From Rubrivivax sp. (GTDB taxonomy: Bacteria; Pseudomonadota; Gammaproteobacteria; Burkholderiales; Burkholderiaceae), in assembly GCA_016790225.1 (NCBI GenBank), contig JAEUOZ010000031.1, positions 1-64,000 on the forward strand: DNA of 64,000 nucleotides, given 5' to 3'. The position numbers and the translations under genes are program-made. Positions 19,172-28,279 of the stretch are shown in pieces (position 1 is the first letter of the stretch; each line of letters starts with the position of its first letter). The notes under the pieces were generated by a model. That model was not told the DNA's origin and ran no database searches. It saw only the letters and a program-made list of their open reading frames with translations.

Positions 19172-21369
19172 CGCGACGCCTCTCGCGACGGCGTGGCGGG
19201 CACTTGCTGGCGGCCGCCCAGGCGCTGCCAGAGGAACGCGAACTCCAGGGCCTTCATGTCGGCAAGCTGCGCGTTGTCGGCCGCGCCGCCGTGTCCGCCC
19301 TCGATGTTCTCGTAGTAGCTCACGTCGTGGCCCTGCTCGATCATGCGGGCGGCCATCTTGCGGGCGTGGCCGGGGTGCACACGGTCGTCGCGCGTGCTGG
19401 TGATGAAGAACACGGGGGGCAGCTTCACCCCGGCGCGCACGTTCTGGTAGGGGCTGTAGCGGGAGATCCAGGCCCATTCCTCAGGCTTGTCCGGATCGCC
19501 GTACTCGGCCATCCAGCTCGCACCCGCCAGCAGCTGGTGGTAGCGGCGCATGTCCAGCAGGGGCACCTGGCAGACCACGGCGCCAAAGAGTTCAGGCCGC
19601 TGCAGCATCACCGCGCCCACGAGCAGGCCGCCATTGCTGCCGCCCATGATGCCCAGCTGTCGTGGGTTGGTGACGCGGGCCTTGATCAGGTCTTCCGCGA
19701 CGGCGGCAAAGTCGTCATAGCTCTTCTGCTTGTCGGCCTTCAGGGCCGCCTGGTGCCAGGCTGGTCCGTACTCGCCGCCGCCGCGGATGTTGGCCACCAC
19801 CAGCACCCCGCCGCGTGCATACCATTGGCTGCCGAAGACGCCTGAATACCAGGGCTGCATGCTGACCTGGAAGCCGCCGTAGCCATACAGCAGCGTGGGG
19901 TTGCGGCCGTCGGCCTGCGCGCCGCGTGGCCAGACCACGAAGTAGGGCACACGCGTGCCGTCGCGGCTGGTGGCGAAGCGCTGCTCGGCGCGCATCCCCG
20001 TGGCATCGAAGAAGCTGGGCCGCGTCTTCAGGCGCTCGCGAGTGTCGCTGCCGGTCTGCGCCAGGAAGAGCGTGTCCGGTGTGAGGAAGTCGGTGTAGCT
20101 CAGCGCGTAGCGCTCGGCCAGCGGATCGTCGGCGACCAGCGGGTCGTGCCAGGACTGCACGCTGATGTTGCCGGGGAAGGGCGCCTGCACCTCGCGCGAA
20201 ATCCACTTCGTCTGGCCGTCTTCGCGCACCGGACGCCACTCCTGCAGGCGGCCGGCGACGTTGTCCATCACCGACACCACCACCGTGCCGCGCGTCGTGA
20301 TGTAGCTTTCCAGTGAACGCGTGGCGGTGGGCGTGAACAGGGCGGTGAGCTGCGGCTTGCCCTGGCGCAGCAAGGCGCCGTCGGTGACCAGCAGGCTGCC
20401 CTTGGGCCAGGTCCTGCCCTCATGCACCCAGTCGCTGCGCAAGCGGACCAGTGCACGGCCGTACCAGAAGCTCACCGAGGCATCGATCGGCTTGTCCAGC
20501 TTCTGCGCGGGGCCGCGGCCCAGGCCGTCGATCACCCGGTGCTCGTTGCGGTAGAAATCGACGTAGCGGATGAAGTGGCTCATCTCGTGGCCGGGCGTGT
20601 GGTCCACGCCCACGCCGATGCCCACGTCCTTCGCTTCGGCTTCGAACACGGTCTCTGCGGCGCTGAGCGGCGTGCCGCGTGTCCAGCGCTTGATGACGCG
20701 CGGATAGCCGGATTCGGTCATCGAGCCCGGCCCGAAATCCGTACCGACGTAGAGCGTGTTGCGGTCGATCCAGGCCGTGCTGCTCTTGGCCTCCGGCAGC
20801 GTGAATCCGCCCGGCACGAAGCGGCGCGTGGCCAGATCGAATTCGCGCACGACGGTGGCATCGGCGCCCCCGCGTGAGAGGCTGACGAGGCAGGGGCCGT
20901 CACCCGCGCCCAGGCACTCGGCCCCGCTGAAGACCCAGTTGACGCCTTCGGCCTTGCCCAGCGCATCCACATCCAGCAGCGGCTGCCACTGTGGCTGCGG
21001 CTTGCGGTATTCGTCCAGCGTGGTGCGGCGCCACAGACCGCGCGGGTTGGCGGGATCCTGCCAGAGGTTGTAGAGCCAGTTGCCGCTGCGCGTGACGGCG
21101 GGGATGCGGTCGCGCGAATCCAGGATCTCGCGGACGCGCGTGCGCGTGTCGCCGAAGGCCGGCCAGGCTTCCAGCACCTTGCGCGTGCCGCCGTTGCGCT
21201 CGCGCACCCAGGTCAGGGCCTTGTCGCCCTCCACGTCTTCAAGCCAGAGGTGGGGGTCGGCAGGCGCCGCCGCAGGGGCGGTCTGGGCATGGGTGTGCGG
21301 CAGGGTCATGGTCATCAGGCCCACGAAGCCCAGCAGGGCCAGCAGGCGTTGGCTGAAGTGAAGGGTCAT
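19168..21369 (-). CDS. Prolyl oligopeptidase (S9A family), exported
   Basis: 733 residues with a signal peptide (hydrophobic to about residue 28, ending HAQ). An N-terminal beta-propeller domain is followed by an alpha/beta hydrolase with Ser578 in MGGSNGGLL, Asp661/662 in STRDDRVHPGH and His693 in EGGHGG. The spacing matches porcine prolyl oligopeptidase. It cleaves proline-containing short peptides, here probably in the periplasm. It is followed directly by the overlapping GNAT gene. Confidence 0.92.
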   Translation of the reverse strand: MTLHFSQRLLALLGFVGLMTMTLPHTHAQTAPAAAPADPHLWLEDVEGDKALTWVRERNGGTRKVLEAWPAFGDTRTRVREILDSRDRIPAVTRSGNWLYNLWQDPANPRGLWRRTTLDEYRKPQPQWQPLLDVDALGKAEGVNWVFSGAECLGAGDGPCLVSLSRGGADATVVREFDLATRRFVPGGFTLPEAKSSTAWIDRNTLYVGTDFGPGSMTESGYPRVIKRWTRGTPLSAAETVFEAEAKDVGIGVGVDHTPGHEMSHFIRYVDFYRNEHRVIDGLGRGPAQKLDKPIDASVSFWYGRALVRLRSDWVHEGRTWPKGSLLVTDGALLRQGKPQLTALFTPTATRSLESYITTRGTVVVSVMDNVAGRLQEWRPVREDGQTKWISREVQAPFPGNISVQSWHDPLVADDPLAERYALSYTDFLTPDTLFLAQTGSDTRERLKTRPSFFDATGMRAEQRFATSRDGTRVPYFVVWPRGAQADGRNPTLLYGYGGFQVSMQPWYSGVFGSQWYARGGVLVVANIRGGGEYGPAWHQAALKADKQKSYDDFAAVAEDLIKARVTNPRQLGIMGGSNGGLLVGAVMLQRPELFGAVVCQVPLLDMRRYHQLLAGASWMAEYGDPDKPEEWAWISRYSPYQNVRAGVKLPPVFFITSTRDDRVHPGHARKMAARMIEQGHDVSYYENIEGGHGGAADNAQLADMKALEFAFLWQRLGGRQQVPATPSREASR

Positions 21370-21489
21370 GGTCTTCGTTTGCGGAAGGGAGGAGGAAGTG
21401 TGCGCTGGGGTGGTCGTGATGCCGGCCAGGGTGGTGCCGGCCTGCCGGTTCGCCCGCGAAGGAGGCGGCGCGCCCCGGCAGGCCCGCCT

Positions 21490-22053
21490 TCAGCGGCCGG
21501 GCGGCCCGCGCAGCCGCTGCGGCGTGATCTCCAGATCGTGGTTGTCGCCATGCAGCCAGATCTGACCGTCCTGGATGGTCAGCTGCCACTGCATCGAGCG
21601 CTGCGCCAGGCCGGCGAGCTCGCGCGTCTGTTCGGGGGGCAGCTGCCAGATCTCCAGCCGGTCCAGCCGCGTCAGGCGGTTCTGGATGCCGCTCCACCAG
21701 ACCGGAACGGCGGCGCCGTAGGCATACAGCGTCACGCGCTCGGCGCGCGAGCAGGCCTTGGACAGACGGCGGTCATCGGGCAACCCGACCTCGATCCAGT
21801 GCACCAGCTGACCACTGAGATCGTGCTGCCAGAGATCGGGCTCGTCGGCGTCAGAAAGCCCGCGCGCGAATTGCAGCATCCCCCGCTCGTCGTCCTTGGG
21901 CACCTGCAGCGCAAAGGCCAGCAGGCGCACGAGGAGACGTTCCTCGGTTTCCGATGGGTGCAGCGCCAGCGTGAGCGCATGATCGGCGTAGAGCTGCCGA
22001 TCCATGTCGGCAATCTGCAGCTGCGCCTTGTAGATGGTGGCCTTGAGCGCCAA
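21490..22053 (-). CDS. yaeQ: YaeQ family protein
   Basis: 187 residues matching YaeQ end to end, beginning ALKATIYKAQLQIADMDR, with RLLAFAL and the WIEVGLPD segment. YaeQ has a PD-(D/E)XK-like fold without proven enzymatic activity. The family starts at MALK, which here is a TTG codon at 22053. 120 bp separate it from the prolyl oligopeptidase gene; I see nothing notable there. Confidence 0.92.
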   Translation of the reverse strand: MALKATIYKAQLQIADMDRQLYADHALTLALHPSETEERLLVRLLAFALQVPKDDERGMLQFARGLSDADEPDLWQHDLSGQLVHWIEVGLPDDRRLSKACSRAERVTLYAYGAAVPVWWSGIQNRLTRLDRLEIWQLPPEQTRELAGLAQRSMQWQLTIQDGQIWLHGDNHDLEITPQRLRGPPGR

Positions 22054-22137
22054 GCGGGCCTGCTTTCGAGGGCATGGCGGGCCGGGCTTGCCCGCCTCTG
22101 CGCTGCATTCTGCCGGGCGCGCCCCGGCAGCCCTGAT

Positions 22138-22668
22138 TCAAGGCTTCTCGGCCAGCGCCTTCAGAGCGGCCAGCCCGGCCTCGAAGTCCTTGCCGACCAT
22201 GCCGTCAGCGCCCAATGCCAACCAGCGGAACAGCGGGTTCGAACCCATGTCGCCGTTCATGATCCAGGTGACCACCGTGCCGCCGCCTTGTCCGACGAAG
22301 CGCAGCTCGCCGCTGGACGTGGTGCCGAAATCGGGGAAATACAGGTCGTAGACCACGCGCGACGGTGACTCCGCGGCCGTGAAGGTCATCTTGCCGTCGC
22401 CTTCGCGCTGGCTCTTCCAGGCCCAGGCTGCGCCCGCGCCGCTCTCGGGCCCGCTGTACTCGATCTGCATGGCCGGATCACGCTGGTTCCAGACGCTCCA
22501 GGCCTTCCATTGCCGCGGGCTGGCCACCAGCGCATAGACCTTCTCGGGCGGCGCCGTGACCGTGACGCTGCGCGAGACGGTGAACTTCGGCGAGAGGAAC
22601 AGCCCGCCCACCAGCAGCACGGCGATCAGCAGGATCAAGGTGCCCAGCGTCCACTTCAGGAATTTCAT
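22138..22668 (-). CDS. SRPBCC family protein with N-terminal membrane anchor
   Basis: 176 residues. One N-terminal transmembrane helix (about 6-26) precedes a START/Bet v1-like domain: SRSVTVTAPPEKVYALVASPRQWKAWSVWN is the usual opening of polyketide-cyclase/SRPBCC proteins, which bind hydrophobic ligands. ATG 22668 has GAGGAGATCACC before it. It is divergent from the dcp-like gene across 187 bp. The ligand is unknown. Confidence 0.85.
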   Translation of the reverse strand: MKFLKWTLGTLILLIAVLLVGGLFLSPKFTVSRSVTVTAPPEKVYALVASPRQWKAWSVWNQRDPAMQIEYSGPESGAGAAWAWKSQREGDGKMTFTAAESPSRVVYDLYFPDFGTTSSGELRFVGQGGGTVVTWIMNGDMGSNPLFRWLALGADGMVGKDFEAGLAALKALAEKP

Positions 22669-22855
22669 GGTGATCTCCTCGGTTGTCGGGACCGCCTCGT
22701 GGGCGGATCGCCAATCCCCCTGTTTCCACATGGAATTGTGCGCAGCTCGGGGTTCAGCCATGCCGCGTGTTGACCCGCGGAAACCCGTAGAGCTGCCAAG
22801 CCGGGGCCGCAGTGGCATCATGGCTCACCGCCGTTTGCCGCAGGAAAGCCTCACC

Positions 22856-24943
22856 ATGGCCGAGCACCATCCCAGCAACCCGCTGCTGGCCACCTGGGAT
22901 ACCCCCCATGGCCTGCCCCCGTTCAACCTGATCCGTCCCGAGCACTTCGAGCCCGCGTTCGAGCACGCGATGGCCGCCCATCGGGCCGAGATCGAGACGC
23001 TTGCCGCCTGCCCCGAGGCGGCGGACTTCGGCAACACGGTGGCCGCCTTCGACCGCACCGGCCGCCTGCTGGGGCGCATCGAGTCCGCCTTCTACAACCT
23101 CACGGCGTCCGAGACCTCCGAGCCGCTGCAGGCGGTGCAACGGCGCGTCGCGGCGCCGCTGGCGGCCCACGCCAATGCCGTCTACATGCATGCGGGCCTG
23201 TTCAAACGGGTGGATGCGGTGCACGCGGCCCGCCTGGAAGCCGGCCTGACGCAGGAGCAGCTGCGCCTGGTGGAGCGTGTGCACCTGGATTTTGTGCGCT
23301 CGGGCGCCCGCCTGGAAGGCGCGGCGCGGCAGCGCTACGGGCAGGTCATGGAGTCGCTGGCCGAACTGACCACCCGATTCGCGCAGAACGTGCTGCACGA
23401 CGAGGCGAGCTGGCAGCTGCCGCTGGCCGATGAGGCCGCGCGGGCCGGCCTGCCCGGCTTCGTGTGCGCTTCAGCCCAGCAGGCGGCCAGCGAGCGCGGC
23501 CTGCCCGCGGGCAGCCACATCATCACGCTGAGCCGATCGCTGATCGTGCCCTTCCTGACCTTCAGCGAGCGGCGTGACCTGCGCGAGCAGGCCTGGCGCG
23601 CCTGGGTCGGCCGCGGCGAGCATGACGGTGAACACGACAACCGGCCGGTCGCCAGGGACATCCTGCGATTGCGCAACGAGCAGGCGCGGCTGCACGGCCA
23701 CGCCTGCTACGCCGACTATTCGCTGACCGACACCATGGCCGGCACGCAGGCCAACGTGAGCCGCCTGCTGGATGATGTCTGGCCGCGTGCCCTGCAGGCC
23801 GTGGACCGCGAGCAGCGCCAGCTGCGCGAGGTGATGGTCGATGCCGGCGCCGGCTCGCAGACGCTGGAAGCCTGGGATTGGCGCTACTGGGCCGAGAAGG
23901 TGCGCGTGGCGCGCTACGCCGTGGACGACACGGCGCTCAAGCCGTACTTCCGGCTGGAAAACATGGTCCAGGCGGCCTTCGATTGTGCGCAGCGCCTGTT
24001 CGGCCTGAGCTTCCGCCACCGGGCCGATCTGCCGGTCTATCACCCTGACGTGAAGGCCTACGAGGTCAGCGATGCGGGCGGCGGGCTGGTGGGCATCTTC
24101 CTGCAGGACAACTTCGCGCGGCCGACCAAGCGCAGCGGCGCCTGGATGAGCTCGCTGCGCTGGCAGAACCGCAATGCCCCCACGGGTCACGCGGAGCTGC
24201 CGGTGATCCTCAACAACAACAACTTTGCCAAGGGCTCGCCGGACGAACCCACGCTGCTGTCCTTTGACGACGTGCGCACGCTGTTTCATGAGTTCGGGCA
24301 CGGGCTGCACGGGCTGCTGAGCAACGTCACCTACGAACGGCTGTCAGGCACGCAGGTGCTGCGCGACTTCGTCGAGCTGCCTTCGCAGATCTTCGAACAC
24401 TGGGCCATGGAGCCGGCCGTGCTGCAGCGCCACGCGCTGCACTGGCAGACCGGGGAGCCACTGCCGCTGGAGCAGGTGCAGCGCCTGGAGCGCGCGCGCC
24501 AGTTCAACCAGGGCTACGAGACCGTGCGCTACTGCGCCAGTGCCCTGGTGGACATGGCGGCCCATGCGCTGACCGAGGCCGAGCCGCCCGCGGATCTGTG
24601 TGCCTTCGAAGCCGCCGAGCTGCAGCGTCTGGGCCTGCCGCACGGCGTGGGCCTCAACCACCGGCTGGTGCACTTCCAGCACCTGTTTTCCGGCTCCGGC
24701 TATGCCGCGGGCTACTACGTCTACCTCTGGGCCGAGGTGCTGGACGCCGATGGCTACGACGCCTTTGTCGAAGCGGGCGATCCCTTCGATGCGCAGGTGG
24801 CCCAGGCCCTCAAGCGCTTCATCTACGCCAGCGGCAACACCTTGCCGCCGGCGCTGGCCTTCGAGCGCTTCCGCGGGCGAGGGCCGGCGGTGGAGCCGAT
24901 GCTGCGCAAGCGGGGGCTGGTGACCGAAGGCGCGCAGGACTGA
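22856..24943 (+). CDS. dcp: M3 family peptidyl-dipeptidase (Dcp-type) zinc metallopeptidase
   Basis: 695 residues. Zinc motif HEFGH (His478, Glu479, His482) with the third ligand Glu in DFVELPSQIFEHW. The opening NPLLATWDTPHGLPPFNLIRPEHF is typical of Dcp/oligopeptidase A. Peptidyl-dipeptidases release C-terminal dipeptides and help finish cytoplasmic protein turnover. AGGAAAG precedes the ATG. Oligopeptidase A (PrlC) is the close alternative. Confidence 0.88.
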   Translation: MAEHHPSNPLLATWDTPHGLPPFNLIRPEHFEPAFEHAMAAHRAEIETLAACPEAADFGNTVAAFDRTGRLLGRIESAFYNLTASETSEPLQAVQRRVAAPLAAHANAVYMHAGLFKRVDAVHAARLEAGLTQEQLRLVERVHLDFVRSGARLEGAARQRYGQVMESLAELTTRFAQNVLHDEASWQLPLADEAARAGLPGFVCASAQQAASERGLPAGSHIITLSRSLIVPFLTFSERRDLREQAWRAWVGRGEHDGEHDNRPVARDILRLRNEQARLHGHACYADYSLTDTMAGTQANVSRLLDDVWPRALQAVDREQRQLREVMVDAGAGSQTLEAWDWRYWAEKVRVARYAVDDTALKPYFRLENMVQAAFDCAQRLFGLSFRHRADLPVYHPDVKAYEVSDAGGGLVGIFLQDNFARPTKRSGAWMSSLRWQNRNAPTGHAELPVILNNNNFAKGSPDEPTLLSFDDVRTLFHEFGHGLHGLLSNVTYERLSGTQVLRDFVELPSQIFEHWAMEPAVLQRHALHWQTGEPLPLEQVQRLERARQFNQGYETVRYCASALVDMAAHALTEAEPPADLCAFEAAELQRLGLPHGVGLNHRLVHFQHLFSGSGYAAGYYVYLWAEVLDADGYDAFVEAGDPFDAQVAQALKRFIYASGNTLPPALAFERFRGRGPAVEPMLRKRGLVTEGAQD

Positions 24944-24979
24944 GGCACGCCGGCCTGCTTGCGGCCTGCGGCCCTGCGC

Positions 24980-27010
24980 TCAGCGCGGGGCGCTGCCGAA
25001 CAGGGCATCGATGGCCGCGTGGAACAGCTTGAAGTCCAGCGGCTTGGTCCAGTAGTCGGCAAAACCCGCCTGGCGAGCGCGCTCGATGTCCCCCGGCAAA
25101 GCGTTGGCCGACAGTGCGATGCAGGGAATGCCTGCCGTCAGCGGATCGGCACGCAGGGCCTCGAACACCTGCTGCCCGCTCAGGTCGGGCAGCTGCATGT
25201 CCAGCAGCACCAGTGCGGGTTGCCACTCGCGGGCGCAGCGCAGGCCCTCGCTGCCGGTATCCGCCGTGCGCAGTTCCAGGCCAGGCCGCTGCGCGGCGAG
25301 CTCGGCCAGGATCATGGCGTTCACCGGGTTGTCCTCGACGTAGAGCACCCGGGCCGTCTGGGTGCCCAGCACGCTGCCGGTGGCCGCCAGCGCGAGCAGT
25401 TCCGGGCTGGCCAGCGGGCCGGCCAGCGCCTGTGCGGCCTCACCGTCCCGCAGGCGCAGCTCCAGGCAGGCCTCGCGCCCTTCGGCCGTGATCATCTGGA
25501 TCGTGCCGCCCATGCGCTCGACCAGCGCCTTGACGATGGCCAGGCCCACGCCGGCGTCGGCATCTGCCGGGCCGCCCGAGACGGCCTCCTGAAAGGGCTC
25601 GAAGCCACGCGCGGGCAGTGGGGCGTCAGTTGCATCGCCGCCGTGGCGCACACGCAGGATGCACAGCCCGGCACCGCGCTGCGCCTGGAAGATCACGGTG
25701 CCGCCAGCGCGGCTCCGGTCCAGGGCGTGGTGACTCAGGTTGATCAGGACCTGCTTCAGTCGGGATGGATCGGCCAGCGCCGCGCCATCCAGCCGCCCGG
25801 CCAGCAGCTGCACCTGGCGCTGCGCCGCTGCCGACGCCAGCTGCTGCACGACGGCTTCCACCACCGGCTGCAGCGGAACCGATGTCAGCTGAAGGGCGGC
25901 CTCACCGCCTTCCAGGCGCGCCAGATCCAGCACGTCGTCGATGAGTGAAAGCAGATGCCGGCCGGCGGTGAGGATCTGCGCCACGCGCTGCTGGCGTGTC
26001 GCGGCATCGTCCTGGGTCTCCTCGGCCTGAAGCAGCTGGGCAAAGCCCAGCACGGCGTTCAGCGGTGTGCGCAGCTCATGGCTCATGCGCGACAGGAAAT
26101 GCGTCCTGGCCTGGAGCTCCAGCAGCGCCGCGCGCTGCGCTTCCTGGGCCTGCCGGGCCTGCCGCACCGCATCCACGCTCCAGTTGAGCCCCACGCGCCG
26201 CACGGGTGCGCCGTTGGCGTCGCACTCGGTGATCGAGCGCGAGGCCAGCCAGCGCCAGCTGCCATCGGGCCAGCGCACGCGAAATTCGTACTCCAGCGGC
26301 AGCGGGTTGTGGATGTCGCGCATCGCGTCGTCGACAACGGGGAGGTCCTGCGGGTGGATCAGGTGCCTCTGAGCGATGCCGGCCACCGCGTCCGGCTGGG
26401 GTTCCAGGCCGCGCAGGCGCCACATCTGCCGATCCCAGACGGTGACGCCCGTGGCGACATCGTGTTCCCAGAGACCCACTTCCACGGCGGCGGCAATGAG
26501 CCGCTCCCGGGCTGCGCGCTGCGGCCCATTCCGCTGCGCCAGCTGCCGGGCTTCGGAGACATCGCTGGCCATCACGTGCACGAGGGCAGAGGCTTCGCCG
26601 CCGTCGCGCTCAGCAGCCAGGCGCGCATGCAGGAGCCGCCCATCGGCGGTGTCCGGCGCGCTCCCACGGATCCTCAGCAAGCAGGTCACTTCAGTCGCTG
26701 AACGGGCAGCGCCTTCAAGAGCCGCCTGCAGCACGCTGCGGTCTTCCGGATGCACACAGTCCGTCAGCGCGCGTGTTTCGAGTCCGTCGCTCCCGCAGCG
26801 CAGCCCGAGCAGCGTTTCGGCTGAGGCATTCAGGTAGACACGATCACGGGTCAGGTCGTGGGTCCAGAGGGCGGGCGGATGCCGGAGAAAGACGGCCAGC
26901 TGCCGCTCATGCAGACCGTCAGCCGGCCGCCCTGCGCCAGCGGCTCCGGCATCCGTGCCGGCCGCGCGCGAAGGCTCTGCGGCGAAAGGGTCGCGCGTCG
27001 TGTCACGCAT
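24980..27010 (-). CDS. PAS-PAS hybrid histidine kinase/response regulator with degenerate ATPase
   Basis: 676 residues, no membrane segment. Two PAS regions (about 35-155 and 170-285), a short coiled coil, a HisKA dimerisation domain with His311 (MSHELRTPLNA), a HATPase region (about 410-520) and a C-terminal receiver with Asp560 and phospho-acceptor Asp604 (VLLDMQLPD). The ATPase N box reads INLSHHALDRS instead of the usual NLLSNAIKY. The G1 DxGxG is replaced by VRHGGDATDAP, while G2 (GVGLAIVKALVERMGG) is intact. ATP binding is therefore doubtful. It may act as a scaffold or as a receiver fed by another kinase. No partner regulator is adjacent. Confidence 0.88.
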   Translation of the reverse strand: MRDTTRDPFAAEPSRAAGTDAGAAGAGRPADGLHERQLAVFLRHPPALWTHDLTRDRVYLNASAETLLGLRCGSDGLETRALTDCVHPEDRSVLQAALEGAARSATEVTCLLRIRGSAPDTADGRLLHARLAAERDGGEASALVHVMASDVSEARQLAQRNGPQRAARERLIAAAVEVGLWEHDVATGVTVWDRQMWRLRGLEPQPDAVAGIAQRHLIHPQDLPVVDDAMRDIHNPLPLEYEFRVRWPDGSWRWLASRSITECDANGAPVRRVGLNWSVDAVRQARQAQEAQRAALLELQARTHFLSRMSHELRTPLNAVLGFAQLLQAEETQDDAATRQQRVAQILTAGRHLLSLIDDVLDLARLEGGEAALQLTSVPLQPVVEAVVQQLASAAAQRQVQLLAGRLDGAALADPSRLKQVLINLSHHALDRSRAGGTVIFQAQRGAGLCILRVRHGGDATDAPLPARGFEPFQEAVSGGPADADAGVGLAIVKALVERMGGTIQMITAEGREACLELRLRDGEAAQALAGPLASPELLALAATGSVLGTQTARVLYVEDNPVNAMILAELAAQRPGLELRTADTGSEGLRCAREWQPALVLLDMQLPDLSGQQVFEALRADPLTAGIPCIALSANALPGDIERARQAGFADYWTKPLDFKLFHAAIDALFGSAPR

Positions 27011-27143
27011 CGCCGGAGTCTAGACTCACCCGGCACTGCGCCGAGGTCCAAAGTGAACGGTCCTTGAGCGCCTGGGCCCGGCGTTCGGGCGCGCGACGGG
27101 GCCCCGGCGTGCTGGAGCAGCGCCCGTCGCTACTGCCCTGGCC

Positions 27144-28223
27144 TCACGCCGCCGGGCTGGCCTGTACCGGCTTGCGAGGCAAGGGCAGTGCCACGGTCTG
27201 CAGACCAGACGCCTGCCGCGCGCGCAGCTGGCCGCAGCCGCCCTCCACATCCTGTGCGGCCGATTGACGCAGCCGGGTCAGCACACCGCGGCGGTTCAGT
27301 TCGCGTGTCATCGCGACCGCGTGCTCGTGCGCGGGCCGCTGCCAGGGCACGCCGTCCACGGCGTTCATGGGAATCAGGTTGAGCATCATGTGCCGTCCCT
27401 TGAGCCCCAGGGCCAGGGCTTCCAGCTCGTCAGGGCCATCGTTGACGCCGGCCAGCAGCGTCCACTGCACCTGCACCGGATAGCCCGTCGCGCGCGCATA
27501 GGCGTCTGCCTGCGCCAGCAGCAAGTCCACCGGCATGCGCGGTGCGCGCGGCAGCAGCTGGGCGCGGCGCGCCTCATCGCAGCTGTGCAGCGACAGCGCC
27601 AGTGCTGGCTTGACCGGGCCCTGCGGCAGGCGCTCGAAGACCCGGGCATCGCCCACGGTGGAGAAGACGAGGTTCTTGTGCGCGATGGCGCCGGCCGTGC
27701 CCAGCAGCTCGATCGCCTCCATCACCGCATCCAGGTTGTGCGCCGGTTCGCCCATGCCCATGAACACCACCTTGTTCACGGCGCGCAGCCGGCGCGCCAG
27801 CGCCACCTGGGCCACGATCTCGGCCGAGCCCAGCTGCCGCAGCAGCCCGCCCTGCCCGGTCATGCAGAACACGCAGCCCACGGCACAGCCGAGCTGCGTG
27901 GAGACACACAGCCCGCCGCGCGGCAGCAGCACGCTTTCCACCGTCTGCCCATCGGCCAGGCGCACCAAGAGGCGCTGGCCGCCGTCTTCGGCCGGATGGG
28001 CGGATTGCAGCGTGGCCAGCGAGGCCAGCATCTGCTCGGCCTCGGGCCAGTCTTCGCGCAGCGCACGGGGCAGGAACTGATCGGCCTGGCGGCGCGGGCG
28101 CGACAGCGGCAGCGCCTGCGTCCAGGTGCGCAGCAGGTGGCGCTCATGACGCGGCAAGGCCCCCAGCGCGCGCCATCGCGCACGCCAGGCCTCGATATGG
28201 GAAAACCCGTTCAGGACTTGCAT
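27144..28223 (-). CDS. RlmN-like radical SAM RNA methyltransferase
   Basis: 359 residues. Radical SAM cysteines Cys113, Cys117 and Cys120 (CAVGCVFC), plus GMGEPAHNLDAV and the methyl-carrying Cys region GGCGQLR near the C terminus, identify the RlmN/Cfr family that methylates C2/C8 of A2503 in 23S rRNA. The usual ndk/ispG neighbourhood of rlmN is absent, and the protein is somewhat shorter than E. coli RlmN, so it may be a paralogue. The ATG at 28223 is chosen; a GTG 8 codons upstream is also possible. It is divergent from the acyl-CoA ligase gene. Confidence 0.8.
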   Translation of the reverse strand: MQVLNGFSHIEAWRARWRALGALPRHERHLLRTWTQALPLSRPRRQADQFLPRALREDWPEAEQMLASLATLQSAHPAEDGGQRLLVRLADGQTVESVLLPRGGLCVSTQLGCAVGCVFCMTGQGGLLRQLGSAEIVAQVALARRLRAVNKVVFMGMGEPAHNLDAVMEAIELLGTAGAIAHKNLVFSTVGDARVFERLPQGPVKPALALSLHSCDEARRAQLLPRAPRMPVDLLLAQADAYARATGYPVQVQWTLLAGVNDGPDELEALALGLKGRHMMLNLIPMNAVDGVPWQRPAHEHAVAMTRELNRRGVLTRLRQSAAQDVEGGCGQLRARQASGLQTVALPLPRKPVQASPAA

Positions 28224-28279
28224 GTGGCTCGCAGTGTAGGCACGCACCGCAGAATGCGGCCCACAGGAGACAGGACGAC

